Below, in pieces: positions 45,701 to 53,113 of a DNA stretch of 64,000 nucleotides. The notes below the pieces were generated by a model. That model did not search any database and had not been told where the DNA came from. It worked only from the letters and a program-made list of their open reading frames with translations. How positions within the stretch are numbered: the stretch's first letter is position 1; each line of letters opens with the position of its first letter. A program made the position numbers and the translations under genes. This stretch comes from Halomonas sp. ALS9 (lineage in GTDB: Bacteria; Pseudomonadota; Gammaproteobacteria; Pseudomonadales; Halomonadaceae). Location: contig NZ_LXRG01000065.1 of NCBI RefSeq assembly GCF_001651035.1, forward strand, positions 1-64,000. The letters run 5' to 3'.

Positions 45701-46449
45701 GGGTGTAGCGCCGAGAGCTTCACCGAAATACCGGGGCTCCCGCGCACGTCGCCTTTGGCCTGCTCGGCGATGGCGGTAATCGCCTTGGCATACGCTTCAT
45801 GATAACGCACGGCATCTTCGTCGGTGCGCGCCGCTTCGCCCAGCATATCGTAGGAGTAGGTGTAGCCCTGTTTCTCCAGCTCACGGGCATTCTTCATGCC
45901 CTCTTCGATGGTTTGGCCGAGCACAAACTGGCGGCCAAGAATCTTCATCGACTGACCAACCGCTTTACGCACTACCGGCTCGCCCATGCGACGTACCAGG
46001 CCCCGCAGCGCCCGCGTCGGGCCTTTCGGATCTTCTTCCAACACCTTGCCGGTTAGCAGCAGCGCCCAGGTCGAGGCATTGACCATGGATGACGAAGATT
46101 TGCCCAGGTGCGCGCCCCAGTCGGAGGGCTCGATCTTGTCGTGGATCAGGTCGTCAATGGTTTCGGCATCGGGCACTCGCAACAGCGCTTCTGCCAAACA
46201 CATCAGGCCGACGCCCTCGGTGGTCGAGAGCCCGTACTCGGCCAGGAACGCTTCCATCATCGAAGGCGACCTTTCCTTGCGCACACGCTCTACGTACTTG
46301 GCGCCCACGGCAGCGACTTTCTTGCGGTCATCCTCCGACAGCTTGATACGCTCGACAAGCCCGTGCAGCACATCTGCCTCATTGGCGTCGTAGTGGCTGC
46401 GAATGCGCGAGCGTAGATCACTCACGTCGCTATGCAGATGATCGTTCAT
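42793..46449 (-). CDS. putA: Bifunctional proline dehydrogenase / L-glutamate gamma-semialdehyde dehydrogenase PutA
   Basis: PutA oxidises proline to pyrroline-5-carboxylate (FAD domain) and then to glutamate (NAD domain) with substrate channelling. Proline-dehydrogenase motifs: GDVRGSPGISVKLSALHPRY, VRLVKGAYWDTEIK, FATHNAHTCAAVAE and YLVRRLLENGANSSFVNQVVD. ALDH motifs: LIAETGGLNSMIVDSTA (general base) and SFQSAGQRCSALRMLYV (nucleophile). A third ALDH-like C-terminal domain lies beyond residue 1000, giving 1218 residues. There is no N-terminal ribbon-helix-helix domain, so this PutA cannot autoregulate. ATG 46449 follows AAGGAG; an in-frame start at 46476 is rejected. Confidence 0.93.
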   Translation of the reverse strand: MNDHLHSDVSDLRSRIRSHYDANEADVLHGLVERIKLSEDDRKKVAAVGAKYVERVRKERSPSMMEAFLAEYGLSTTEGVGLMCLAEALLRVPDAETIDDLIHDKIEPSDWGAHLGKSSSSMVNASTWALLLTGKVLEEDPKGPTRALRGLVRRMGEPVVRKAVGQSMKILGRQFVLGQTIEEGMKNARELEKQGYTYSYDMLGEAARTDEDAVRYHEAYAKAITAIAEQAKGDVRGSPGISVKLSALHPRYEYTHRDTVMAELLPRAKALVQQAAKANIGFNIDAEEQDRLDLSLDVIEALMADPSLDGWDGFGVVVQAYGRRAAPVIETLYELAERYNRKIMVRLVKGAYWDTEIKLSQEMGVKTFPVFTRKVNTDVSYMACAQMLLDRRDRIYPQFATHNAHTCAAVAEMAGDDKDSYEFQRLHGMGESLHHIVKETEGTHCRIYAPVGAHRDLLAYLVRRLLENGANSSFVNQVVDSSIPASDVSKDPIEGFKQLGNDVSSPLIRQPGELFEPDRKNSKGYRINEPASILPLLNAREAFADATWIAGPMLVGNPAPQGPARDALSPADDSRVIGKVHEATPEEVATALDAAEQGFKEWSARPVAERAAVLRRTADLYEEHIAELTVITTREAGKMMFDGIAEVREAVDFLRYYANEGERLEAEEPGSARGIFVCISPWNFPLAITTGQIAAALVAGNAVLAKPAEQTPLIAARAVELMREAGLPEAALQLLPGDGPTVGGPLTSDPRIAGVCFTGSTPVAQIIHKALAENAGPDAVLIAETGGLNSMIVDSTALTEQAVRDILISSFQSAGQRCSALRMLYVQEEARDRLLNMLYGAMDALTIGDPWNTDTDVSPVIDADAQTEINDYVAAHEKNGKVLKKLAAPETGTFVTPAVVEVGGIEDLEREIFGPVLHVATFKARDIDKVVDDINGKGYGLTFGLHTRIDDRVQQIVERIHVGNVYVNRNQIGAIVGSQPFGGEGLSGTGPKAGGPLYVTRFRRTADAEHVEAPEGTAVSLDDLQSALDGLDARNWAVRPNRIEVLRKALSGKNGVIRKALAEAAALDMTPQTLPGPTGESNRLAMYPKGVVLCLGPTLDIAIAQAAQALGAGCGALVVAPGAEQAMKPLIDAGAPVAGLDGSVSAETLSEVKGIAAVAAAGDSDWTRELRIALAKRDGAIIPLETQTISPDRYVVERHLCIDTTAAGGNASLLATAE

Positions 46450-46542
46450 ACAGGGTCTCTCCTTGCTAGCCGACACTCAGGCGTTGCTGCGTCGGTTAGG
46501 ATGTAGTCATACTTTTACAGCAAACAAAATAGCCAACCTAAA

Positions 46543-46564
46543 GAGGGCTCCCGCGGGAGCCCTC
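46543..46564 (-). terminator. Palindromic hairpin downstream of putP
   Basis: A 10-bp perfect stem GAGGGCTCCC/GGGAGCCCTC separated by only 2 nt, in the gap between putP and putA. On the minus strand it is followed by TTAGGTTGGCTATTTTGTTTG, a weak U-rich tail; it probably terminates putP. Confidence 0.55.
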
Positions 46565-46581
46565 TCGGTACGCCTGGGCGC

Positions 46582-48075
46582 TTACTTGCGATCGATATGC
46601 TGGTATTCACCGGCATCGGCTGTCGCGTTGCTCACCACCAGAATGGCGATGAAGGAAGCGATGAAGCCAGGAATAATTTCGTAGACACCAGGGCCACCCA
46701 GGAATTCACCGTTCCAGCCCAGTGAGATCCAGACCATAACGGTGACAGCACCTACGATCATGCCTGCGATGGCGCCATTGCCGTTGGTGCGTGACCACAT
46801 TAACGACAGGATAATCAACGGGCCAAACGCGGCGCCGAAGCCTGCCCAGGCGTTACTAACCAGCCCCAGCACCTGGGAGTTTTCGTCAGAGGCAATAATC
46901 GCTGCCACAATGCCCACCAGTACTACACAGACACGGCCTACGGCCACACACTGCGCTTCAGTTGCGTTTTTGTGTAGGAACAGGCGGTAGAAGTCTTCGG
47001 TCAGTGACGAAGACGCCACCAGAAGCTGGCTGGAAACGGTGCTCATAACCGCAGCAAGCAGCGCTGCGTATAGGAAACCGGTAATCAGCGGATGGAACAG
47101 CAGGTCTGCCAGGATAATAAAGATCGTTTCCGGATCTTGAACATCTAGCCCATTACGGATGGCGTAAGCCCGTCCGAAGATGCCTAAAGAAACGGCACCG
47201 ATCAAAGAAATCAGCATCCAACCCATGCCAATGTTGCGGGCAATCGGCACATCCTTGAGTGTACGAATCGCCATGAAGCGCACAATGATGTGCGGTTGGC
47301 CAAAATAACCCAGGCCCCAGGTCACGGCAGACAGCCACCCGATAAAGGTCAGCCCCGACGTCCAGGAAAGCAGGGTGGGATCGACTTCATTCAGGGTCTG
47401 AGTGGCCTGTGACAAGCCGCCGCCACCTTCGCCAAATAGCACAACTGCTGGCATGATCACCAGTGCCAGCATCATGATGCAACCCTGCACGAAGTCGGTC
47501 ATGCTGACAGCCAGGAAGCCGCCAACCACCGTATAAATAAGCACTACACCCAGCGTGATCATAACGCCCATGGCGTAGTTGCTCATATCGCCGAAGTTAT
47601 AAATGCCGGAAAACGCGCTTTCAAACAGCTTGCCCCCTGCCACTAGGCCTGACGCGGTATAGACTGCGAAAAAGATCACGATAACGATGGCAGACACTGT
47701 GCGCAGTGACATGGATCGGGTGGGAAAGCGGTTTGCCAGGAACGCTGGAATGGTGATCGCATTGCCATAGTGAACAGTCTGTTCACGCAGGCGCGGAGCA
47801 ACCAGAATCCAGTTAAATAAAGCCCCTACGAGCAAACCAATGCCGATCCAGGCGGAACCCAAGCCAGAGACGAACATTGCCCCGGGCAAGCCCAGCAGCA
47901 ACCAGCCGCTCATGTCTGACGCACCGGCCGATAGAGCCGCCACTTTTGGACTGAGGGTACGACCACCCAGCATGTAATCTTCAGAGGAAGAGGTGGATTT
48001 GCGCATCGCATAAATACCGATGCCAACCATGAGCGCAAAGTACGCTATGAGACTGATCCAAACACCAATAGCCAT
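46582..48075 (-). CDS. putP: Sodium/proline symporter PutP
   Basis: A 497-residue, twelve- or thirteen-helix SSF-family symporter; E. coli PutP has 502 residues. Sequences typical of PutP include YMLGGRTLSPKVAALSAGASDMSGWLLLGLPGAMF, the sodium-binding region and YTVVGGFLAVSMTDFVQG. It brings proline in with Na+; with PutA it permits proline to be used as carbon and nitrogen source and as osmolyte. It is upstream of putA on the same strand, 130 bp away and separated by a hairpin. Confidence 0.94.
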   Translation of the reverse strand: MAIGVWISLIAYFALMVGIGIYAMRKSTSSSEDYMLGGRTLSPKVAALSAGASDMSGWLLLGLPGAMFVSGLGSAWIGIGLLVGALFNWILVAPRLREQTVHYGNAITIPAFLANRFPTRSMSLRTVSAIVIVIFFAVYTASGLVAGGKLFESAFSGIYNFGDMSNYAMGVMITLGVVLIYTVVGGFLAVSMTDFVQGCIMMLALVIMPAVVLFGEGGGGLSQATQTLNEVDPTLLSWTSGLTFIGWLSAVTWGLGYFGQPHIIVRFMAIRTLKDVPIARNIGMGWMLISLIGAVSLGIFGRAYAIRNGLDVQDPETIFIILADLLFHPLITGFLYAALLAAVMSTVSSQLLVASSSLTEDFYRLFLHKNATEAQCVAVGRVCVVLVGIVAAIIASDENSQVLGLVSNAWAGFGAAFGPLIILSLMWSRTNGNGAIAGMIVGAVTVMVWISLGWNGEFLGGPGVYEIIPGFIASFIAILVVSNATADAGEYQHIDRK

Positions 48076-48290
48076 GTAACTTCTCCAGTTCGTCAGGAAG
48101 GAACTAGGTCCGACCTATTAGTGCGGTCACCGGGTAGAGTCCGGTAGTAAACCGCGTTGTTTTTATTAACCCTGTTGTTTATTCACGTCAAAAGGCCTAA
48201 CGAGCATCTGCCAAGAATCGAGTCAGAGGGCTTGTTGGTGCCTTTGTAAGCAGTGATCCCTATATTATTGTCGACCATACGTTAGTTTCC

Positions 48291-48336
48291 TGTTCAGGCG
48301 TTCAGGTTGTTGATATTGATGAGTGGCTCACTCATC
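48291..48336. promoter_or_regulatory. Operator-like repeats upstream of putP
   Basis: In the 371-bp gap between putP and the AraC gene lie a direct repeat GTTCAGG-C-GTTCAGG at about 48292-48307 and a perfect 8-bp inverted repeat GATGAGTG/CACTCATC (48318-48325 with 48329-48336). They are 216 bp and more from the putP start, which fits a remote activator or a separate promoter. The rest of the gap shows no other clear feature. Confidence 0.4.
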
Positions 48337-48446
48337 GTCTAGCGACATACGCAAATAAGCGAATGTAGAGTGCTGCTCCCTTTGGTGTATGTTGATTTCA
48401 GGGCAAAACGTGTCAATTTCGCGGCAAGAAGGGCTGTTATACGACT

Positions 48447-49280
48447 TTAGTAGAGTTTCTGCTGGCCTGCTAGTGGCCCTAAAGCAGCGTTTGACGGGTT
48501 AATGGCGACCGGTGGCACCTCCGCTTGACGCAGTTTGCGCGGCGACAAACCGTAGCTGCGGCGAAATGCATGGGAGAGCGCGCTTTGATTGGCAAAGCCA
48601 GTTTGAATGGCAATATCAGTAAGAGGGAGGCGGCTTTGTAGGATCAGTTGGCGTGCTGCATTTAGACGTTGGCGTTTGACATACTGCCAGGGCGAAAGCC
48701 CGGTTTGGGCACGAAAGCAGTCGGAAAAATGTGCTTCGCTTAAACAGGCGAGCCGTGCTAAATCGGCCACGCGCAGGTCTTCAGCGAGATGCTGCCGAAT
48801 AAAGCGGTTAATGCGCGTCAAATCCAGGCGCTGCTGTGCAGTGTTAGCGGTTGACCCCAGGCGCGCTTTAAGGGAGCCCAGCAGCGTGGCGGCCAAGCGG
48901 TCTTGCTGAAAGGAATCAGTCGAGGTATCAAACCCTTGAGCAAGTTCGCTTTGCATAAACGCTAAATAGTGTTGCAGCGCATTATCCAGGCCAAAAAAAC
49001 GCGGCGCATCAAACAGTGCTACCAGTTCGCGGTTCTCACCGGTGAGCGCGGGGGCGTCTTCGGGGAGATCGAAAATTAATTGCCGATTGTGCCCGTAACC
49101 CGAGTAGTAGTGTTCGTGATTTGCGGGCACGATACAGCCCGAAAAGGCATTAACCCTTCCACCTAAGCCTTCAATTTCAAATTCTGAAGAGCCGCATAGG
49201 GTAATCACAATCTGATGAAAATCATGGGTATGGTGCTGCGTTGCGCTGGCTAACGGAATTTGTCGGATGGTGCTAGGCAT
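48447..49280 (-). CDS. AraC-family regulator (PruR-like)
   Basis: The 277-residue protein has an N-terminal cupin-like sensor (HHTHDFHQIVITLCGSSEFEIEG) and a C-terminal double helix-turn-helix (VADLARLACLSEAHFSDCFRAQTGLSPWQYV then TDIAIQTGFANQSALSHAFRRSYGLSPRKLR). It lies upstream of putP and putA, all on the minus strand. In Pseudomonas aeruginosa the AraC/XylS protein PruR activates putA-putP in response to proline; by position and type this is probably its equivalent. Confidence 0.8.
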   Translation of the reverse strand: MPSTIRQIPLASATQHHTHDFHQIVITLCGSSEFEIEGLGGRVNAFSGCIVPANHEHYYSGYGHNRQLIFDLPEDAPALTGENRELVALFDAPRFFGLDNALQHYLAFMQSELAQGFDTSTDSFQQDRLAATLLGSLKARLGSTANTAQQRLDLTRINRFIRQHLAEDLRVADLARLACLSEAHFSDCFRAQTGLSPWQYVKRQRLNAARQLILQSRLPLTDIAIQTGFANQSALSHAFRRSYGLSPRKLRQAEVPPVAINPSNAALGPLAGQQKLY

Positions 49281-49316
49281 GCAGGACTCCTTTATCGCAA
49301 TAGGTCTGCTGAACCG

Positions 49317-49676
49317 CTACTGCTCGCGGAGGGCTGTGTGGGCGTATAAGTGGTCGCGTAGGGCCTGAAGTTCTGCCTGCCCTTCTTGATTGAGTAACGG
49401 TTTGCCTTGAGCAACCATCCAGCGTCGTCCGTGCTGTTCCATTAAGTGCGCGGCACGGCGTCTAATGCCGTCCAGGTACTCATTGTGTCGAATTGGGTAG
49501 CCGATCATCGCATTCCACTCAGTTTCGCTTACTTGGCTGTTGAGCGCTTTATCAAACAACGCCAGTAAGTCATTGGGTTCAGTGCGGTAGCGGGGGGTGC
49601 TTGAGGTCATTAGCACCAGCATTACCGCACCAATCACCAACAAGCACACCCCAAACACCAATAGATACAGCGCCAT
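49317..49676 (-). CDS. Hypothetical membrane-anchored protein (119 aa)
   Basis: The N-terminal 25 residues form one membrane helix (LLVFGVCLLVIGAVMLVLM). The cytoplasmic remainder is helical with TEWNAMIGYPIRHNEYLDGIRRRAAHLMEQHGRRW. I know no family name. It precedes the PruR-like regulator on the same strand with 36 bp between, so they may share a transcript. Function unknown. Confidence 0.65.
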   Translation of the reverse strand: MALYLLVFGVCLLVIGAVMLVLMTSSTPRYRTEPNDLLALFDKALNSQVSETEWNAMIGYPIRHNEYLDGIRRRAAHLMEQHGRRWMVAQGKPLLNQEGQAELQALRDHLYAHTALREQ

Positions 49677-49764
49677 TCGCGGTGCTCCCAGGCATCATTA
49701 ATTAAAAAATTGCTCCTAAATTATACGCTTGACGCCGCTTGGGTCGAAATTTTTACTTTTTTGC

Positions 49765-49790
49765 GAACTTTTCCTTCATCGCGTGTCTGA
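49765..49790 (+). promoter_or_regulatory. Sigma-E/AlgU-like promoter for putative sRNA 1
   Basis: GAACTT at 49765-49770 and TCTGA at 49786-49790, separated by 15 nt, match the AlgU/RpoE consensus (GAACTT, N15-17, TCTGA). A T-rich stretch precedes the -35, as in many sigma-E promoters. No + strand gene lies downstream before the terminator at 49864. Confidence 0.5.
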
Positions 49791-49796
49791 GTATGT

Positions 49797-49892
49797 ACAG
49801 GCAACATCGCGATAGCAGTCGCTAAAGTTGTTGTTCTGGCTCTATTGTTTTGATCCCTTGCTTCCGCTACTCACTGAGTAGCGGTTTTTTTT
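49797..49892 (+). ncRNA. Putative sigma-E-dependent small RNA 1
   Basis: A predicted ~96-nt transcript from the sigma-E-like promoter to a strong terminator, in a gap with no + strand gene. The 13-mer TGATCCCTTGCTT (49851-49863) sits just 5' of the terminator hairpin. The same 13-mer precedes a similar terminator at 54229. Its CCCUU core is complementary to Shine-Dalgarno sequences, as in some seed regions of trans-acting sRNAs. Coordinates of the 5' end are approximate. Confidence 0.5.
49864..49892 (+). terminator. Strong + strand terminator without upstream gene
   Basis: CCGCTACTC (49864-49872), loop ACT, GAGTAGCGG (49876-49884) and T8 (49885-49892) form a canonical rho-independent terminator on the + strand only. 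The flanking genes are both on the minus strand, so it must end an unannotated + transcript. Confidence 0.88.
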
Positions 49893-49937
49893 GGCTATAG
49901 ATTTTTCTATCGATTGCTTACCCGTTTAATAACCCTG

Positions 49938-50348
49938 CTAATGGCGGCGTATAGCTAATAGCGCTATCAGGATATCACGTCGTGTCACGATGCCTACCAG
50001 CCGCTGCTGCTCAACCACCGGATAGACTTTAGGTTTTGAGCCAAGCATCTCCTGGGCCAGGTCGGTGATGCTTTTATTGGGGGAGACGCTGAGCACTTCG
50101 TGACGCATCATTTCTTTTACCAAAGGTGCTTCGTCATCATGGTAAATACTGTCCAGCACACGGCCCATGACATCCTGCTCTGAAATAAAGCCGATTAAAC
50201 GATCAGCATCATCCACGACCGGCGCGCCGGGTAGGCGGTGCAGTGCCAGCCCTTTAGCCAGGGTGGTAACCGACGCGTTGGGTGAGACACGGTAGCAATC
50301 GCGGGACATGATATCGCGAACGATGTTGGGGGTTGCTCTATTCATCAT
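49938..50348 (-). CDS. CBS-domain protein (tandem CBS pair)
   Basis: A 136-residue protein consisting of two CBS domains: DIMSRDCYRVSPNASVTTLAKGLALHRLPGAPVVDDADRLIGFISEQDV and EMMRHEVLSVSPNKSITDLAQEMLGSKPKVYPVVEQQRLVGIVTRRDIL. Such stand-alone Bateman modules bind adenine nucleotides and act as energy sensors. ATG 50348 is 6-7 nt after AAGGAG, which lies inside the first unit of a 9-bp repeat. An in-frame upstream start at 50417 would turn the repeat into a DEQ-repeat extension. Confidence 0.88.
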   Translation of the reverse strand: MMNRATPNIVRDIMSRDCYRVSPNASVTTLAKGLALHRLPGAPVVDDADRLIGFISEQDVMGRVLDSIYHDDEAPLVKEMMRHEVLSVSPNKSITDLAQEMLGSKPKVYPVVEQQRLVGIVTRRDILIALLAIRRH

Positions 50349-50357
50349 GGACACTCC

Positions 50358-50393
50358 TTGCTCATCTTGTTCATCTTGTTCATCTTGTTCATC
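50358..50393. repeat. 9-bp tandem repeat, four copies, at the CBS-protein start
   Basis: Four head-to-tail units of TTGTTCATC (GATGAACAA on the coding strand of the CBS gene); the unit nearest the gene has one change (TTGCTCATC) that creates the CAAGGAG ribosome site. The unit length is a multiple of three, so copy-number change would not shift frame if translated, but would move upstream regulatory signals. Confidence 0.9.
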
Positions 50394-50599
50394 GCCATGG
50401 CAAGCAGGGCATCGCAAGCAAAGCGATCTGATCAGTCTAGGTGCTAAAGTAGCAACGACTCTTTAACTGTAGGTGATTTAAACCGTTGTGTTTTACCTGC
50501 AAGCCGTCTTTATTCAACGCTGTAGATAATGAATTTTCTAAGCCGTTAATTTTCTAACTACTCAAATGACCCGCAAATTAACGCATAAAGGAGCCACCC

Positions 50600-51145
50600 A
50601 TGGATGCACGTGAGTACTTAAATCGCAAAGGGGTGGGGCTTGACCGAGACCCTGACCGGCCGAACACCTTGGAAGAGAAAGCTTGGGAGCGTGCGCGGGG
50701 TTCCGGGCACCAACGGCCAAAATCGGGGACGCCTCATGATTGGGAAGATTGGGAGCGTCACCACGATGACCTTGCTGACGGGGCTGAAACCCTGGAGCAG
50801 AAAATTGATAAAGAAGCTCATCGGCTTGCCCAGGAGCGGGCCGCGAAGGCTGCAGCAGAGCCTGCTGCCAGCACTGTGGAGCACTTCACGCCGCCCCCAA
50901 AAGCTGAACCTGCGACTGCCCAGGTTGAATCACCCAAAGCGGCCCCTGGGCCACAAACAGAGCAAACTGGGTCGGAGCCTGGCGCGTTAAAGCTTGCCTA
51001 TTATGCGCTGGCGATATTTCTGCCACCGCTGGCGGTGGGTTTAACCCTGGGAGGCAGCAAACGGGTAGGCTTAGCCGTGCTGCTCACGCTAGCGGGCTGG
51101 CTGCCCGGCGTTGTATATGCATGTTGGTGGTTGCAGCAGCGTTAA
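50600..51145 (+). CDS. Hypothetical protein with Pmp3/YqaE-like C-terminal membrane domain
   Basis: A 181-residue protein with a charged N-terminal half (EKAWERARGSGHQRPKSG, DWEDWERHHDDLADG), a Pro/Ala linker and a C-terminal Pmp3-type two-helix hairpin (YYALAIFLPPLAVGLTLGG, then LLTLAGWLPGVVYACWWL). Pmp3/YqaE are usually 50-60 residue stress-induced membrane proteins; this is an extended form. Ribosome site AAGGAG 10 nt before the ATG. Confidence 0.8.
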   Translation: MDAREYLNRKGVGLDRDPDRPNTLEEKAWERARGSGHQRPKSGTPHDWEDWERHHDDLADGAETLEQKIDKEAHRLAQERAAKAAAEPAASTVEHFTPPPKAEPATAQVESPKAAPGPQTEQTGSEPGALKLAYYALAIFLPPLAVGLTLGGSKRVGLAVLLTLAGWLPGVVYACWWLQQR

Positions 51146-51233
51146 CTAACGCCGTTCATAGACGTTTACTGCTTGGCAGCTTCGTCCAAGTGCGTATAAT
51201 TCGCGTAAACTAAATAATAGATTGAGGTTTACG

Positions 51234-52103
51234 ATGGGTTATCTGATCGGCGTCACGGCCCTGTGGGCCTTCTCCTTTTCGCTGATAGGGGTTTATCTAG
51301 CGGGCCAGGTCGACAGCTACTTTGCGGTGCTCCTGCGGGTAGCGCTTGCCACGCTGGTGTTCTTGCCGTTTTTACGCCCCAGCCTGCTGCGGGGTAAACA
51401 GCGGCTGGCGCTCATGGGTTTAGGCGCTATCCAACTGGGGGTAATGTACACCTTCTTCTACCAATCTTTTTTACTGCTGTCAGTACCTGAAGTCCTGCTG
51501 TTCACCATCTTTACGCCTATTTATATCGCACTCCTGGATGATCTGCTGTTTGGGCGCTTTACGCCGATCTATATCGTCACTGCGCTGCTCGCCGTCATCG
51601 GGGCGGGTGTTATTCGCTACGACGGCGTTGATAGCGGATTCTGGGCAGGCTTTTTAGTCGTACAGGGGGCAAACCTCTGCTTCGCGCTTGGCCAAGTAGG
51701 CTATCGTCGCCTAGCCGCTGATTTACCACCCACCCTGGCATGGCATAACGTTTTTGGCTGGTTTTTTATTGGCGCGATGGTGGTGGCTTTGCCCGCCTAT
51801 TTGCTGTTTGGCAACAGCGCCGCGCTACCGACCACGTCACTCCAGTGGGGTGTGCTGGCTTGGCTAGGCTTAGTGGCCTCTGGCGTGGGTTATTTCGCCT
51901 GGAACCAGGGCGCTACCAAAGTGGATGCGGGCACCCTAGCGATTATGAACAATGCGTTGGTACCGGCTGGGTTGATCGTCAACTTGGTCATTTGGAACCG
52001 CGATGCGGATATTCCGCGTTTGTTGCTGGGTGCTCTGATCATGGCAGCCTCCCTATGGCTCAACCATTGGTGGTGCCAGCGCCGTCAAGTGGTCGTTAGC
52101 TAA
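51234..52103 (+). CDS. EamA/DMT-family transporter
   Basis: The 289-residue product has about ten membrane helices in two EamA repeats (LIGVTALWAFSFSLIGVYLAGQVD...; GANLCFALGQVGYRRLAADLPP...). Members of the carboxylate/amino acid/amine class export metabolites. ATG 51234 is chosen as the first ATG after the gap; GAGGT lies 5-6 nt upstream. An earlier in-frame TTG at 51222 is rejected. Substrate unknown; next gene is NAD kinase. Confidence 0.87.
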   Translation: MGYLIGVTALWAFSFSLIGVYLAGQVDSYFAVLLRVALATLVFLPFLRPSLLRGKQRLALMGLGAIQLGVMYTFFYQSFLLLSVPEVLLFTIFTPIYIALLDDLLFGRFTPIYIVTALLAVIGAGVIRYDGVDSGFWAGFLVVQGANLCFALGQVGYRRLAADLPPTLAWHNVFGWFFIGAMVVALPAYLLFGNSAALPTTSLQWGVLAWLGLVASGVGYFAWNQGATKVDAGTLAIMNNALVPAGLIVNLVIWNRDADIPRLLLGALIMAASLWLNHWWCQRRQVVVS

Positions 52104-52136
52104 GCCTATTTGCCCGATAGCAGAGGTGTCTCCATA

Positions 52137-53111
52137 ATGGCGGCTTACGTTAGCGAGAGTCGGCCCATGAGCAACACCTTATCAGCAAGCGCTAAGTCAG
52201 GGACTGTGTCGCCCTCCAACGATCAATCAAGCAGGCCCTTTAAAACGATTGGGCTGATTGGTCGGCTGGGGAGCGACAAAGTGGTCGATTCCCTTCAGCG
52301 GCTAATGACCTACCTGACTGCCCATGATTACTCGGTGTTGGTAGAAGACCGCACCGCCACCGCCTTGCCACACCACGGCCAACCGGAAGCAAGTCGCCGC
52401 ATGCTGGGTGAGCTTTGTGACTTGGTGATTGTGGTGGGAGGAGATGGCAGCTTGCTGGGTGCAGCACGTGCTTTATGTCGAAGCGGTACGCTGATTTTAG
52501 GCGTTAACCGTGGCCGTTTGGGGTTTCTCACCGATATCTCCCCTGATGAGTTGGAAACCCGCGTTGGCGAAGTGCTGGCGGGGGAGTTTGAGGTTGAGCA
52601 GCGTTTTTTACTCGATACCGTGCTTTATCGTAATGGCGTTGCTGTGGGTAATGGTGATGCACTTAACGAAGTCGTACTGCACCCCGGTAAAGCGGTGCGC
52701 ATGATTGAGTTCGAACTGTTTATTGATGGGCAGTTTGTGTACAGCCAGCGCAGCGATGGCTTGATTGTCGCTACCCCCACCGGCTCTACGGCCTACGCGC
52801 TTTCTGGTGGCGGGCCGATTATGCACCCCAAGCTTGATGTGGTGACGCTGGTGCCAATGTTCCCGCATACCCTGTCGAGTCGCCCCATTGTGATTGATGC
52901 CGCCAGCGAGATACGCATTCATATTGGCGAAACCAATCAATCTTATCCGCACATCAGCTGCGATGGACAGACCCGAGCGGTAGCCAAACCCAACGATGTG
53001 TTGGTGATTACCCGCAAGCCTGAGCGTGTCCAACTGGTGCACCCCATCGGCCATAATTTCTATGAAGTGCTGCGCAGCAAATTAGGCTGGAGCAATCGGC
53101 TGGGGGATTGA
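52137..53111 (+). CDS. nadK: NAD kinase
   Basis: NAD kinase makes NADP from NAD and ATP. The GGDG motif is in DLVIVVGGDGSLLGAARAL, followed by GVNRGRLGFLTDISPDEL, DALNEVVLHPGKAVRMIEFELFIDG, DGLIVATPTGSTAYALSGGGPIMHPKLD and SSRPIVIDAASEI, all conserved in PpnK. ATG 52137 (324 residues) has GAGGT 9 nt upstream; ATG 52167 (314 residues) is an alternative closer to the E. coli length (292). The N-terminal extension is low-complexity. It shares a 2-nt gap with the following phosphatase. Confidence 0.93.
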   Translation: MAAYVSESRPMSNTLSASAKSGTVSPSNDQSSRPFKTIGLIGRLGSDKVVDSLQRLMTYLTAHDYSVLVEDRTATALPHHGQPEASRRMLGELCDLVIVVGGDGSLLGAARALCRSGTLILGVNRGRLGFLTDISPDELETRVGEVLAGEFEVEQRFLLDTVLYRNGVAVGNGDALNEVVLHPGKAVRMIEFELFIDGQFVYSQRSDGLIVATPTGSTAYALSGGGPIMHPKLDVVTLVPMFPHTLSSRPIVIDAASEIRIHIGETNQSYPHISCDGQTRAVAKPNDVLVITRKPERVQLVHPIGHNFYEVLRSKLGWSNRLGD

Positions 53112-53113
53112 GT

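Noticed and set aside
42884..46416. Many long ORFs on the + strand inside putA
   Set aside because: They are antisense shadows of a GC-rich, strongly biased coding sequence and have no ribosome sites or coherent domains.
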